NCBI GenBank assembly: GCA_017933995.1
Contig: JAGBKI010000029.1
Location: 1-35,310 of the forward strand
Source: Bacteroidaceae bacterium
GTDB taxonomy: Bacteria > Bacteroidota > Bacteroidia > Bacteroidales > Bacteroidaceae
Length of the DNA stretch: 35,310 bases
Reading direction: 5' to 3'
Positions 1 through 8,122 of the stretch are shown here, one piece after another (position 1 is the first letter of the stretch; each line of letters begins with the position of its first letter). A program made the position numbers and the translations under genes. Below the pieces are notes generated by a model. It was not told where the DNA came from. It worked only from the letters and a program-made list of their open reading frames with translations, and made no database searches.

Positions 1-166
1 CACCGGCCAAGGCGGGCGCTGCGCCCGCCGCCGCGCCGCGTCCCCGGGCGGGGGCGACGGTGATTTCCTTGAACGTGTTCCACTCGCCGCATTTGGGGCA
101 GCGTCCCTGCCATTTCGGTGTGTCGTACCCGCACTCCGAGCAGACGTAGGCGGTTTTTGCTTTCAC
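1..166 (-). CDS. radA: RadA DNA repair protein, N-terminal zinc-finger part (cut by window edge)
   Basis: This is the start of RadA, a RecA-like ATPase that processes recombination intermediates in the cytoplasm. Only the first 55 codons lie in the window; the ATPase and Lon-like domains would lie beyond position 1. The translation shows the RadA rubredoxin-like zinc finger: CSECG near residues 9-13, then KWQGRCPKCGEWNT near residues 18-31, giving four cysteines in two CxxC pairs. The start is taken as GTG at 166-164 because no in-frame ATG lies upstream and the finger begins eight residues later, as is usual for the family. After the finger there is a short Ala/Gly/Pro-rich linker. It follows the MerR-type gene on the same strand after 214 bases, which hold a possible structured RNA. 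Confidence 0.88.
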   Translation of the reverse strand, partial: MKAKTAYVCSECGYDTPKWQGRCPKCGEWNTFKEITVAPARGRGAAAGAAPALAG

Positions 167-260
167 TTTTGTAGATTCGGATTTAGTATTTAGGCTGCGC
201 TGGTGTGGTGCGCTCCAAGGCTACACACACGAGGAGCAAACATAACAGGGGAGAGGTGGT

Positions 261-371
261 ATGACTCTTGCGCCGCCTCCAGCGGGAAAGAAAAGGGCGG
301 GCGTTCCCGTAGCCATTCCGAGGTATCGCCGGAAACCTGTGCATATGCAGCCAGGAAGCCCGCGCCAGTAA
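261..371 (+). CDS. Possible 36-residue basic small protein (doubtful)
   Basis: An ATG at 261 opens a 36-codon frame ending with TAA at 369-371. The product would be Pro/Arg/Lys-rich (starts MTLAPPPAGKKRAG, ends MQPGSPRQ), with no signal peptide or membrane segment. A purine-rich stretch GGGGAGAGG lies just upstream of the start, which is unusual in this GC-rich Bacteroidales-like DNA where such sites are rare. It points against both neighbouring genes. Because the same bases form a multi-helix fold, the frame may be only a by-product of a structured RNA. I do not recognise a family. Confidence 0.25.
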   Translation: MTLAPPPAGKKRAGVPVAIPRYRRKPVHMQPGSPRQ

Positions 372-375
372 GAGT
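264..375. ncRNA. Candidate structured RNA between merR-type gene and radA
   Basis: The gap folds into nested helices on paper. An outer helix ACTCTT (264-269) pairs with AAGAGT (370-375). A small hairpin CCGC (273-276)/GCGG (282-285) follows. GCGGGC (297-302) pairs with GCCCGC (358-363) and encloses two hairpins: TTCCG (316-320)/CGGAA (330-334), and CCTGTGC (336-342) with GCA (347-349) plus CAGG (352-355). The fold is nearly the same on both strands. On the minus strand the GCGGGC stem is followed by a pyrimidine tract with T-runs, so it could also end the hexosaminidase/merR transcript. I do not recognise an Rfam family. A short reading frame overlaps it (261-371, plus), listed separately as a competing explanation. 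Confidence 0.42.
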
Positions 376-380
376 GGAGT

Positions 381-716
381 CTACTGCAGCGCGTCGAGGT
401 GGTTGCGGATGGAGAGGAGGTCGGCGCGGAGGGCGCGGAGGCGGTCGAGGACTTCCTGGGGCTGGCGCTCGCCGCTGCGGTTGTTCTTCAGCAGTTCGCG
501 GGCGGCGGCTATCTTGAGGCCGCGCACCTTGACGAGGTTGTAGACGGTGCGTATCTGCTCGATGTCGTCGCGGGTGTACTGCCGCACGTTACGGCCGGAC
601 TTCTTGGGGCTTATCTGGCGGGGGAACTGCCGCTCCCAGAAGCGCAGGGTGGTGTCCTTGACGCCGAACATGGCGGCCACCTCGGCTATGGAGTAGTAGA
701 GCTTGAGGTCGTCCAT
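381..716 (-). CDS. Short MerR-family transcriptional regulator
   Basis: A 111-residue cytoplasmic DNA-binding protein. Residues 6-55 form a MerR-type winged helix-turn-helix: YYSIAEVAAMFGVKDTTLRFWERQF, followed by the wing region with RQYTRDDIEQI; a helical stretch with RGLKIAAARELL and a short coiled coil (RLRALRADLLSIRNHLDAL) follow and would serve dimerisation. There is no C-terminal effector domain, typical of the very short MerR proteins of Bacteroidetes, so no ligand can be named. The ATG at 716-714 shares its A with the TGA stop of the hexosaminidase gene (TGATG), which points to coupled translation. A longer upstream reading in the same frame only shadows the hexosaminidase and was not used. 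Confidence 0.85.
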   Translation of the reverse strand: MDDLKLYYSIAEVAAMFGVKDTTLRFWERQFPRQISPKKSGRNVRQYTRDDIEQIRTVYNLVKVRGLKIAAARELLKNNRSGERQPQEVLDRLRALRADLLSIRNHLDALQ

Positions 717-2773
717 CACTTTATGATGATTTCGTCGGTGAAGAGCCAGCCTCCGGGGCGTCCGCTGGCCTTTGCGGTGAGGCGGACGTAGCGTACGCGG
801 GTGGCGCCTTCCCAGGTGTAGGTGCGGAAGATGATGGCGGGGTTGTCGAAGTCCACTTCCTGCGGCTCGCGCGAGAGGATGCGGTAGTCCTGTCCGTCGT
901 CGCTGACGCTGATTTGCACCTCGGAGGGGAGCCATATCCACTGGTCGGCGCGCTGCATGAAGGAGGCGGCGACGTAGGCGATGGGCTGCACGCTGTCGAG
1001 GTCGAGGGTGACTTCGCAGTCCTGGTTCTCGAAGCCGAGCCACTGGCCTTCCTGGTAGTTGTAGCTGCCGCGCTCGCCGTCGGTGAGTGTGGCGGGGCCG
1101 CGGCCGGGGTACTTGGGCGAGGGGGCGTGGGTGTAGGCGGGCGTGCGTCCCACGGCGAGGTGCCGGACGGGCTGCTGCGCCTCGGGGCGGTCGCCTTTCT
1201 CGGCGGCGAGGTTGAAGGCGTTGTAGCCCTGCGCGTGGAGGTAGTCCACTTCGTCGAGGGCGAAGCGGTGGAAGCGCTCCCACGACTTGCGCTCGGGCAC
1301 GGTCCATCCGTTTTCGGCCACGGCGCAGATGCGGGGGTAGAGCATGTATTCGGCGTGCGCCTCGGTGGCTATGCGCTCTGTCCACAGGTTGCCCTGCACG
1401 CCCAAGATGTGGGGCGCGGCTGCGGCGTCGAGGCCGACGGGCACGGCGTCGAGGGCGTAGGTGAGGCGCAGGGGTACGTACCCGCCCACGCCGCGCGGCT
1501 CGGTGGTGGGGTCGTCCTGGGCGTTGTCGAGGTAGCACTGCCACGGGGTCATCACGACGTCGTGGCCGTCGGTGGCGGCCTCGACGGCGCTGCGCTCGCC
1601 GCGCCACGACATCACGGTGGCGCGGGGCGAGAGGCCGCCTTCCATAATCTCGTCCCATCCCAGGAGTTTGCGCCCGCGCTGTGTGAGCCAGTCTTCGAGC
1701 CGCCGGGTGAACCAGCTTTGCAGTTCCTTGACGTCGGCGAGCCCCTCGCGCTGCATCAGGGCCTGGCACTTGGGGCAGCGCGCCCAGTGGCTGCGGTCGG
1801 CCTCGTCGCCGCCGATGTGGATGTACTCGGAGGGGAAGAGGTCGAGCACCTCGGTGAGTACGTTGGTGACGAAGGTGAAGGTTTCGTCGTTGCCCAGGCA
1901 GAGTTCGCTGTTCTCGTAGGCGCGCCCGGTGCAGGCCAGGGCGGGGAAGGCAGCGAGCGCGGCGCGCGAGTGGCCGGGGACGTCGATTTCGGGCACGACG
2001 GTGATGCCGAGGCACTGGGCGTAGTCCACAATCTCGCGCACGTCGCGCTGGGTGAAGTAGCCACCGTAGGCGCCCGGGGCCTTTGCGGAGCAGAAGCGCG
2101 CGCCCTGGTCCCCCCACTCCTCCCACAGTGCCTGCGGGCGGTAGGCCGTGCTGTCGGTGAGCTGCGGGTAGCGCTTGATTTCGAGGCGCCAGCCGGAGTC
2201 GTCGGTCAGGTGCCAGTGGAAGCGGTTGAGTTTGTAGCGCGCCATCATGCGGAGCTGCTTCGTGAGGAACTCCTTGCCGAAGAAGTGGCGCGAGACGTCC
2301 ATGTGCCACCCTCGCCACTGGTGGGCCGGTTCGTCGAATATCTTAACCAGTGGCAGGCTGTGGTCGCCCGTCCCTGCTGGCGCGGCCTGCCCGTCGAGTT
2401 GCATGAGCGTCTGGAAGGCGTAGAAAAGCCCCTGCGGGTGGCAGGCGTATGCGTCGGCGCCCTGGGGCGTGATTTCGAGGCGGTATGCCTCGGGCTGCTG
2501 CAGGCTGGGGTCAAGTTCGTCGAGCAGCAGGCGCACGTGTGCCTTGGCCTGCTTCTTCACGGCCTTGAGCGGCAGGGGCGAGGAGGCGATGTAGTCGAGC
2601 AGCTGGCGCCGGTCGTCGCCTCGCAGGTCGGTGTAGACGGTGGCGACGCCGCCCTCGGGGGCGTACATCCCCTCGTCGGCCTGTAGGTAGAGGGGATAGG
2701 GGATGAGGCGCAGTTCCTGCGCGGCGGCCAGGAATGGCAGCAGGGCGAGCAGGGGCAGTAGGAAACGTTTCAT
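716..2773 (-). CDS. Secreted GH20 beta-N-acetylhexosaminidase
   Basis: A 685-residue exported glycoside hydrolase that removes terminal N-acetylhexosamine from glycans (host mucins, glycoproteins or chitobiose-type substrates) by substrate-assisted catalysis. A signal peptide ends near residue 18 (LLPFLAAAQ). Residues 20-145 are the GH20b alpha/beta domain. The barrel follows, with GWHMDVSRHF (155-164), HWHLTDDSGWRLEIK (186-200), VPEIDVPGHS (260-269) and the catalytic pair in HIGGDEADRSHW (D323, E324). The last about 130 residues look like a discoidin-type (F5/8 C, CBM32-like) sugar-binding module: SYNYQEGQWLGFENQ to VRYVRLTA. The length is usual for Bacteroidetes GH20 enzymes. A TATCTTTG promoter box lies 52 bases upstream, and the stop overlaps the next gene. 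Confidence 0.95.
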   Translation of the reverse strand: MKRFLLPLLALLPFLAAAQELRLIPYPLYLQADEGMYAPEGGVATVYTDLRGDDRRQLLDYIASSPLPLKAVKKQAKAHVRLLLDELDPSLQQPEAYRLEITPQGADAYACHPQGLFYAFQTLMQLDGQAAPAGTGDHSLPLVKIFDEPAHQWRGWHMDVSRHFFGKEFLTKQLRMMARYKLNRFHWHLTDDSGWRLEIKRYPQLTDSTAYRPQALWEEWGDQGARFCSAKAPGAYGGYFTQRDVREIVDYAQCLGITVVPEIDVPGHSRAALAAFPALACTGRAYENSELCLGNDETFTFVTNVLTEVLDLFPSEYIHIGGDEADRSHWARCPKCQALMQREGLADVKELQSWFTRRLEDWLTQRGRKLLGWDEIMEGGLSPRATVMSWRGERSAVEAATDGHDVVMTPWQCYLDNAQDDPTTEPRGVGGYVPLRLTYALDAVPVGLDAAAAPHILGVQGNLWTERIATEAHAEYMLYPRICAVAENGWTVPERKSWERFHRFALDEVDYLHAQGYNAFNLAAEKGDRPEAQQPVRHLAVGRTPAYTHAPSPKYPGRGPATLTDGERGSYNYQEGQWLGFENQDCEVTLDLDSVQPIAYVAASFMQRADQWIWLPSEVQISVSDDGQDYRILSREPQEVDFDNPAIIFRTYTWEGATRVRYVRLTAKASGRPGGWLFTDEIIIK

Positions 2774-2824
2774 AGCGGAGTTAGGAAAAAAGTACGGCTA
2801 TTGTGGCTGGATTGGCTTGCGGTG

Positions 2825-2832
2825 CAAAGATA
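2825..2832 (-). promoter_or_regulatory. Bacteroidetes -7 promoter box before the hexosaminidase gene
   Basis: The minus strand reads TATCTTTG, an exact match to the Bacteroidetes -7 consensus TAnnTTTG, 52 bases before the ATG. A clear -33 TTTG is not seen at the usual spacing. Confidence 0.55.
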
Positions 2833-2930
2833 ATGAAAGGCGGGCGTAGCGGAAAATATGCGGGCGTTCTTTTCCTGCATGGCCTTGCGGTGTTTGTTAC
2901 TTGACGCTTGTAAAAAGGGAGATTCCCCGC

Positions 2931-3070
2931 AAAAAACTTTCTGTCTCGGATCAAATCTCCAAACTTAGGCTTAAATTGTAAAAACTAAGCCTAAGTTTGT
3001 ACAAATTAAGGCTTAATTAGCACAAATCAAGCCTTAGTTTGGAGTTTTAATCCGCTGTAGGAAGTTTTTG
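2931..3070. repeat. Palindromic element 1: four 17-bp units on a 21-bp period
   Basis: Four units close to AAAYTWAGSCTWARTTT start at 2961, 2982, 3003 and 3024, exactly 21 bp apart, with 4-bp spacers GTAA, GTAC and GCAC. The array is bounded by CTCC (2957-2960) and GGAG (3041-3044). Outside this, 30-base arms at 2931-2960 and 3041-3070 are inverted repeats with 22 of 30 positions matching. A second element of the same design lies at 30593-30714. Nothing coding is seen. The rest of the 2774-3208 gap holds only the hexosaminidase promoter box and the terminator at 3121-3187. Confidence 0.85.
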
Positions 3071-3120
3071 AGTGGGTTATATATGAATGGATGCGGGAAG
3101 TTCGATGGTTGCACCCATTA

Positions 3121-3187
3121 AAAAACTACGGAGTTATGGTTTTAAGGATTCTTTCACTCCTTTTGTCCATAACTCCGTAGGTTTTTT
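3121..3187 (-). terminator. Strong terminator hairpin after the barrel gene
   Basis: CTACGGAGTTATGG (3126-3139) pairs perfectly with CCATAACTCCGTAG (3167-3180). Inside the loop AAGGA (3144-3148) also pairs with TCCTT (3158-3162). On the minus strand a run of five T follows the stem and a run of A precedes it, so it ends the transcript of the gene stopping at 3209; it could also work on the plus strand (TTTTTT at 3182-3187). Confidence 0.85.
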
Positions 3188-3208
3188 ATGGGGGCGGTGT
3201 TTTATTGT

Positions 3209-6090
3209 TTAATGTTTCTTCGGCTTGACGTTGATGCGGTAGACAGCGTGGAGGGTGATGTAGCTGGGGATGGTGTTGTACCACGTCTCGGTGTAGCCCT
3301 GGTCGTTCACCGTGCGCTGTACGGTCTTGAGTTCGTGGAGAATGTCGAAGGCCACGGCGCGCAGGAGCCATTGCTTCTTCCTGTCGGGGGTGAAGGAGAG
3401 GGAGGCGTTCCACACGAAGTCGGTGCCGTTCATCGTCCTATCTGCGTAGCCGCTGCGGGCGTAGGCCATCGCGTCGGTCTCGAGGCCGAGTTTCGCCGTC
3501 AGGGGCAGGGTGAGCGTGAGGCCGTAGGAGTAGTTGGTGAAGGCGTTTCGGTAGTAGGCTACGGGGCGTGCGGTCTGCCGCGTGTGGTCCAGCCGCCCCT
3601 TCGCGCCGACGTGTATGCCGCCCTGCGTGCGGTAGGTGAGCGAGGCTTCCGCGCCAGCGTTGTAGTTGTAGACCTTGGAGCGGACGCTGCTGCCGCTGCC
3701 TGTGGTCTGCGCCACCCAGCTGAAGTCCACGCTGCGGCGTATGCTGCCCCAGGCACCAGTGGAGAGCGACAGGCGGCGGGCTTTGCCGAGCTGCTGGCCG
3801 TAGCCGGTGTTCAGACTTGTGTTCCACGAGCCGTCCACGTTGCGGGGCTTCGTGGTGTAGATGCCTGTGGTGGCGTCGTAAGTGCGCTCTTGCCCGATGG
3901 CTTTGTCGTTGAGGTTGCCCTGTAGCGAGATGTTGAACCAGCGGGCGCGCTTTGTCCATGAGCGGTTGTAGCTGAGACCGACTGTGTGCTGCACGCTCTT
4001 TTTCAGGTCGGGATTGCCCAGGAAAACGTTCTGCCAGTCGGAGGCGTCGCGCACGGCCATGAGCTGTGACATCGGGGGCAGGAACTGGGTGTAAGAGTAG
4101 AAGGTGCGTAGCTTGCCGACATTCAGAGTCACGGAGGTGCTGAATGTCTGGTCGCGGCGCGTGATGTGCTGGTCATTACCCGCGCGCTGGTCGAGCAGGC
4201 GGCGGTGGGAGAAATTGTAGTTGGCGAGGAGGCGGATGGTGGCTTTCTTGAAACGCAATGAGAACTGCGGGCGCAGCAGGTGGTTGCGCTTGAACTCGCC
4301 CGTGAGGTAGGTGTTGAGCTGGTCTACCTGCCAGTTGGCGTCGGCGGTGGTCGAGGGGAGCAGGGCCGCGCTGGAGGGCACTGTGTCCTCGAGCTCCATC
4401 CGCGTGCGCGCATCGCGGGAGTAGGACTGTATGTAGAAGTAACTGAACTCGGACGTGATGTTCAGGTTCTTGCGCTTGAGGTAGAGCAGGTTGCGGCTCA
4501 GCCGTAGTTTGTACTCGTAATTATGGCGTGGGGAGTGCTGATCCCACTCAAGCCACGAAGGGGTGCGCCCGGTGTATTCGATGCGCTCGCCCCGGAACTG
4601 CGAGCGGCTGGTATGGGAATAGTTCGCCTGGAACATAAGGCCATAGTTCTTGCGGCTGATGGGCGACTTGACGCGCGATTCGATGGCGATGGACGGTGCC
4701 ACACGTCCGATGTCGAGCCTCCGTCGCGCTCGCGCGAATAGAGCTGTGTCCACAAGTCTTCGCCGCCGTTCGCGCTCTGGTGTTGCAAGGAGGTGTTGCT
4801 GTTTTTCCCTGTGTTGTGGCCGTAGGAGAGTGCGGGGCTGAGCTTGATGTAGGCGCTCCTTGTCTTGAGCGAGAGGTCGCCCGCCCACTTCACGTCGGTC
4901 TGCCCGTTGTCGCTCAAGGCGTTCCCGCTGTTACGCAGCCGCAGTGCGTCGGCGTTCTGCACGGACGTGGTCTGCGTGCGTGTCAGGATGTCCTCGTGGC
5001 GCACCTCGAACGACGTGACAAGTTTCGTCTCCGTCCGCTTCCAGTCCACCGACAGGTTGGCGCCCGCCACCGCCACGGTGCGCTCGCCCGCTGTGACGTC
5101 CATTTTCTTCCACTCCCCCTTGCGCCCCGGCGACTGGTTGTCGCCCAGGTTGTTCACACTGCCGAACAGCCCTACGGTGGAGTGGTCGGTGAGGCGCATC
5201 GCGAAAAGGCGGGCCAGATAGCGCCCGTCCCACCCGCCGTGCAGGCTGCTGCCTCCGGCCAGCTCGAAGTTGGCCAGCCAGCTCTCGGAGTACTCGCGGC
5301 GCAGGCGCACGTCCACCACATAGTCCTTCTTCGTATTGTCAGCCTGGTTGCGCTCGTCGATGAGGTGCTCCCACGGGAGCGCCTGGTGGTAGACCTTCAC
5401 CTTGTCCACGGTGTAGGCTGGGAGGTTGTCGAGTGCCACGCGCGGGTTGCCGTTGAAGAAGTCGCGTCCGTTCACCAGCAGCTTGTCCACGAACTTCCCG
5501 TTCACGTAAATCTGCCCCGATGCCGTGACGTACATGCCGGGCAGCATCGACAGCAGGTTGTCGAGCATCGACCCCTCGGCCAGACGGAACGCCCGCGCAT
5601 CGTATTCTATCGTGTCGCCCTTCACCACCATCGCCACGCGCGAGGCGGTGACAACGGCCTCGCCCAATTTATAGGGCGTATATGTGTTCTTGCGCATCAC
5701 GAGCGGATTGGCGCGCCACTCCCTGACCCTTGCCCCCAGTTTCCGTCGCGGCACGGTGACGCGCGCATAAAGTGTGTCGTAACCCTCGTGCACCGCGCGC
5801 ACCACATACACCGTGCGTTGCGGCACGGAGGCATAGAAGTAGCCGTTCAGCGCATCGTTGAAGTAGTATCTGTTGTCATAATCCATCCTCTCGCACAGGA
5901 TTGTCGTGCTGTCTTGCTCGAACAGTGAAACAGTCGCTTCGCCCAACACATTCCGTGTAAAGGAGTCAATCACCTTCACGCCCAAATGCAGTGTGTCGTC
6001 TTTCGCTTGCTGCGCCCGGGCGGCGCAGGGCAGCAAAATAAAAACGGTCGCCAATACCTGTAAAGCAATCCGAAATTGTTTTATCTTAAT
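3209..6090 (-). pseudogene. Broken outer-membrane beta-barrel protein (plug plus barrel, TonB-receptor-like)
   Basis: Two overlapping frames together encode about 960 residues of one protein. The N-terminal frame (to about 4700) has a signal peptide ending ARAQQ, a carboxypeptidase-regulatory-like beta-sandwich (about residues 40-125) and a plug-like part (LDNLLSMLPGMYV, YVNGKFVDKLLVNGRDFF). The second frame (about 4720 to 3209) carries the rest of the barrel (YSHTSRSQFRGERI to YRINVKPKKH). This matches the Bacteroidetes outer-membrane beta-barrel family related to TonB receptors. The frames join by a -1 shift near 4700-4725; no slippery heptamer is seen. The best signal peptide needs a start at 6090-6088, but that codon is ATT (read KIKQFRIALQ after it); the only standard alternative is TTG at 6054, which removes the positive n-region. 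Two faults suggest decay, though a sequencing error could explain the frameshift. Confidence 0.75.
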
Positions 6091-6118
6091 TCAGGGTGAC
6101 TGAAAAGCAGTTGTGCCG

Positions 6119-6152
6119 CAAAGTTATGAAGAACCGCCGTTACGGTAACAAA
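6119..6152 (-). promoter_or_regulatory. Promoter of the barrel gene (-33 TTTG, -7 TAACTTTG)
   Basis: On the minus strand TTTG (6152-6149) is followed after 22 bases by TAACTTTG (6126-6119), close to the Bacteroidetes promoter pattern TTTG-N19..21-TAnnTTTG. It lies 28 bases before the presumed original start at 6090, which supports that start over TTG at 6054. Confidence 0.6.
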
Positions 6153-6187
6153 TACCGTTCAAAAACACACTTGTTATAAATGAAAAG

Positions 6188-6243
6188 TGAGGGATTAGGA
6201 GTGAGGAATTGGGAATGAGGGATTAGGAGTGAGGGATTAGGCT
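6188..6243. repeat. Four 14-bp tandem repeats at the 3' end of the transferase gene
   Basis: Units close to TGAGGGATTAGGAG start at 6188, 6202, 6216 and 6230. The last unit covers the stop codon (6237-6239) of the fusion gene. Units 1 and 3 are identical; unit 2 is diverged. Confidence 0.8.
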
Positions 6244-8084
6244 GCGCGGGAGCGGGTGTAGTGCGTGAACCCCGCATCGGCAAGCATCCGCTCCAGCGTC
6301 GCGGTACAATAAACCATACGGTGGCCCCACAGCCGTATAAAGTTGTTCACGACCAATGTCGCCAGTTCGGCTTCGCCCAGTTCCGCGAGGTCGGCATACA
6401 TTCGCGCGGCGTAGTGCTGCAGGCTCCATCGGACATAACGCCGGTTCCGGGCATCCTGCGGGTCTGCAAGCAGGCGTTTCAGGAAGTCCATCGTGGGCAG
6501 TGTGATGCGGATCACACCACCGGGCTTCAGCGTGCGGTAGCATTCACGCAGCATGGACTTGCCCCCTTCGTATGAAAGGTGCTCGAACAAATGTTCGGAG
6601 AAGATGGCATCGAATGTGCCGTCGGTGTATGGAAAAGGCTGCGTGGCATCGAGGAAACGCACCTTGTCGTTTGCTGGTTTAATGTCTGTATCCACCCAGC
6701 CTTGCCCCAGCAGGTTGTCGCCGCAGCCGAGGTGAAGCCCGCTGAAATCCTTGGAAGTGCTGACGAAGCCGCCCGCAGGCTCCGGCGCGGCATACTGCAT
6801 GGCAAGCCGCCTGTAGGGGCGGGCGCGACGCTCGCTTTTGTTAAAGAAGGCCGTGATGCTCCCGCGCACGTTGTTGCCCCTTGTGACATCGGAGTAACCG
6901 AAGTCCTGCTGTATGGAGATGAACGGGTAGACGACCAGTTTGTTTGGCAAAAGCCGTGAAAGGAACTCGTCGGCCACGTCTTTTTCCGTGAACTCGGCCG
7001 AGAGGATTGTCGCGTAGGCGCGTTTGTAGACCACCAGAAACTGCGTGCACCACAACCAGTCGGCCCAATACAGGTCGTTCTTCACGGGCACGAGGTCGCC
7101 AAAGCCGCCGATGCCGCCGAGCAGAATCTGCGTTCCCCACGCCCCAGCCTGCCACACCTGCCCAAGGAAGCGCTCCGTGTCGTAAGCAGGCGTGAAAACG
7201 TGGTCGTCCTCGCAGATCAACACCGCATCTTCCCCTTTGTCGCGGGCTTCCCGCACGATGGCGCAGATGCTTTTCCACAACCCCACGGCGCCCACCTTGT
7301 CGCGGCAGGCATCAAAGTATGTCACGCTGAACTCCGGCCTCTCCTCAAACTGTTTCCGGGCGGACTTCAGCCTTTCCTCCCGCTCCGGCAGGTGAATAAC
7401 GTATGTGCTGAGGGAAACGTTTTGTAGGTCGGGAAGCTGTAGTCGGGTAGCGTCGAGGTTCTTGTAATATCCGTGTACCTTGTGCAGGCGGCGCAGACGG
7501 CTGGCCGTGGTCTGGAACAGCCAGGGCACGCGCCCGTCTTCGTTATTCTTGCCAGTGGCGTCCGAATATCCGAAATCGTCTTGGACGCTGATGAAAGGAT
7601 ATGTTACAAACATCCTTTCGGCGATTTCCGAAAGAAAGATGTCCGTCACGCAGTCCCTGTCGGCGAACAAAAGGATTTTGCTGTACATCCGCCTGAACAC
7701 CACCGTGAACTGCATCCCGGTGAACGCGTCGACAGCAAACAGGTTGTCCGAGACCTGCACGGGGCTGTACACCCAGCTCATGCCGCCCGACAAAAGGTCG
7801 GCGCCGAGCGATGCAGCTTGGGTTATACATTTCTCAAGGAAAGCCGTGTGGTAAGCGTCCGTGAAAACGTGGTCGTCCTCGCAGAAAATGAAGCACTCGC
7901 TCCCTTTCGCTTCCTCTTGGCGCACAATCCCGCAGAACGTCTTCCACAACCCGTAAGCCCCGGTCTTGTGGCTGATGGCCGGGACGACTTCAAGGGCGAA
8001 CTCACTCCTCCCCTTGAACTGGACTTCCACGGACTCCTTGCGATCCGTGCGTTTTGCAAGGTTGGCGACGTAGACGGAATACAT
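6237..8084 (-). CDS. Fusion of two GT25-like glycosyltransferase domains and a SAM methyltransferase
   Basis: A 615-residue cytoplasmic protein without signal peptide. Residues 1-205 and 226-425 are two copies of a glycosyltransferase fold like LPS-type family GT25: YVANLAKRTDRK and YVIHLPEREERL at their starts, CEDDHVFT at 68-75 and again at 291-298 (the acidic motif), and QDDFGYSD (168-175) versus QQDFGYSD (392-399). Residues 448-615 are a class I SAM-dependent methyltransferase: HLGCGDNLLGQGWVDTD (451-467), FSEHLFEHL and YRTLKPGGVIRITLP. It probably transfers two sugars and methylates the glycan or its carrier; the acceptor is unknown. It is the last gene of the operon with 8123-9700 and 9703-10161 (38-base gap). 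Three such domains in one chain is unusual. Stop lies in a 14-bp tandem repeat. Confidence 0.8.
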   Translation of the reverse strand: MYSVYVANLAKRTDRKESVEVQFKGRSEFALEVVPAISHKTGAYGLWKTFCGIVRQEEAKGSECFIFCEDDHVFTDAYHTAFLEKCITQAASLGADLLSGGMSWVYSPVQVSDNLFAVDAFTGMQFTVVFRRMYSKILLFADRDCVTDIFLSEIAERMFVTYPFISVQDDFGYSDATGKNNEDGRVPWLFQTTASRLRRLHKVHGYYKNLDATRLQLPDLQNVSLSTYVIHLPEREERLKSARKQFEERPEFSVTYFDACRDKVGAVGLWKSICAIVREARDKGEDAVLICEDDHVFTPAYDTERFLGQVWQAGAWGTQILLGGIGGFGDLVPVKNDLYWADWLWCTQFLVVYKRAYATILSAEFTEKDVADEFLSRLLPNKLVVYPFISIQQDFGYSDVTRGNNVRGSITAFFNKSERRARPYRRLAMQYAAPEPAGGFVSTSKDFSGLHLGCGDNLLGQGWVDTDIKPANDKVRFLDATQPFPYTDGTFDAIFSEHLFEHLSYEGGKSMLRECYRTLKPGGVIRITLPTMDFLKRLLADPQDARNRRYVRWSLQHYAARMYADLAELGEAELATLVVNNFIRLWGHRMVYCTATLERMLADAGFTHYTRSRAA

Positions 8085-8122
8085 AAGTTTGTCAATAGAT
8101 AAGTTTGTTAGTCATGAGGGTC

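Noticed and set aside
200-375. Cobalamin riboswitch
   Set aside because: AGCCAGGAAGCC resembles part of a B12 box, but the other conserved segments and the pseudoknot partner are missing and no gene follows on that strand.
914-2686. Long plus-strand frame opposite the hexosaminidase gene, and similar long antisense frames elsewhere
   Set aside because: They mirror GC-rich coding sequence on the other strand, have Val/Gly/His-rich composition and no domains.
4690-4730. Programmed -1 frameshift in the barrel gene
   Set aside because: No slippery heptamer or downstream stimulatory hairpin is visible, and the start codon also appears damaged.
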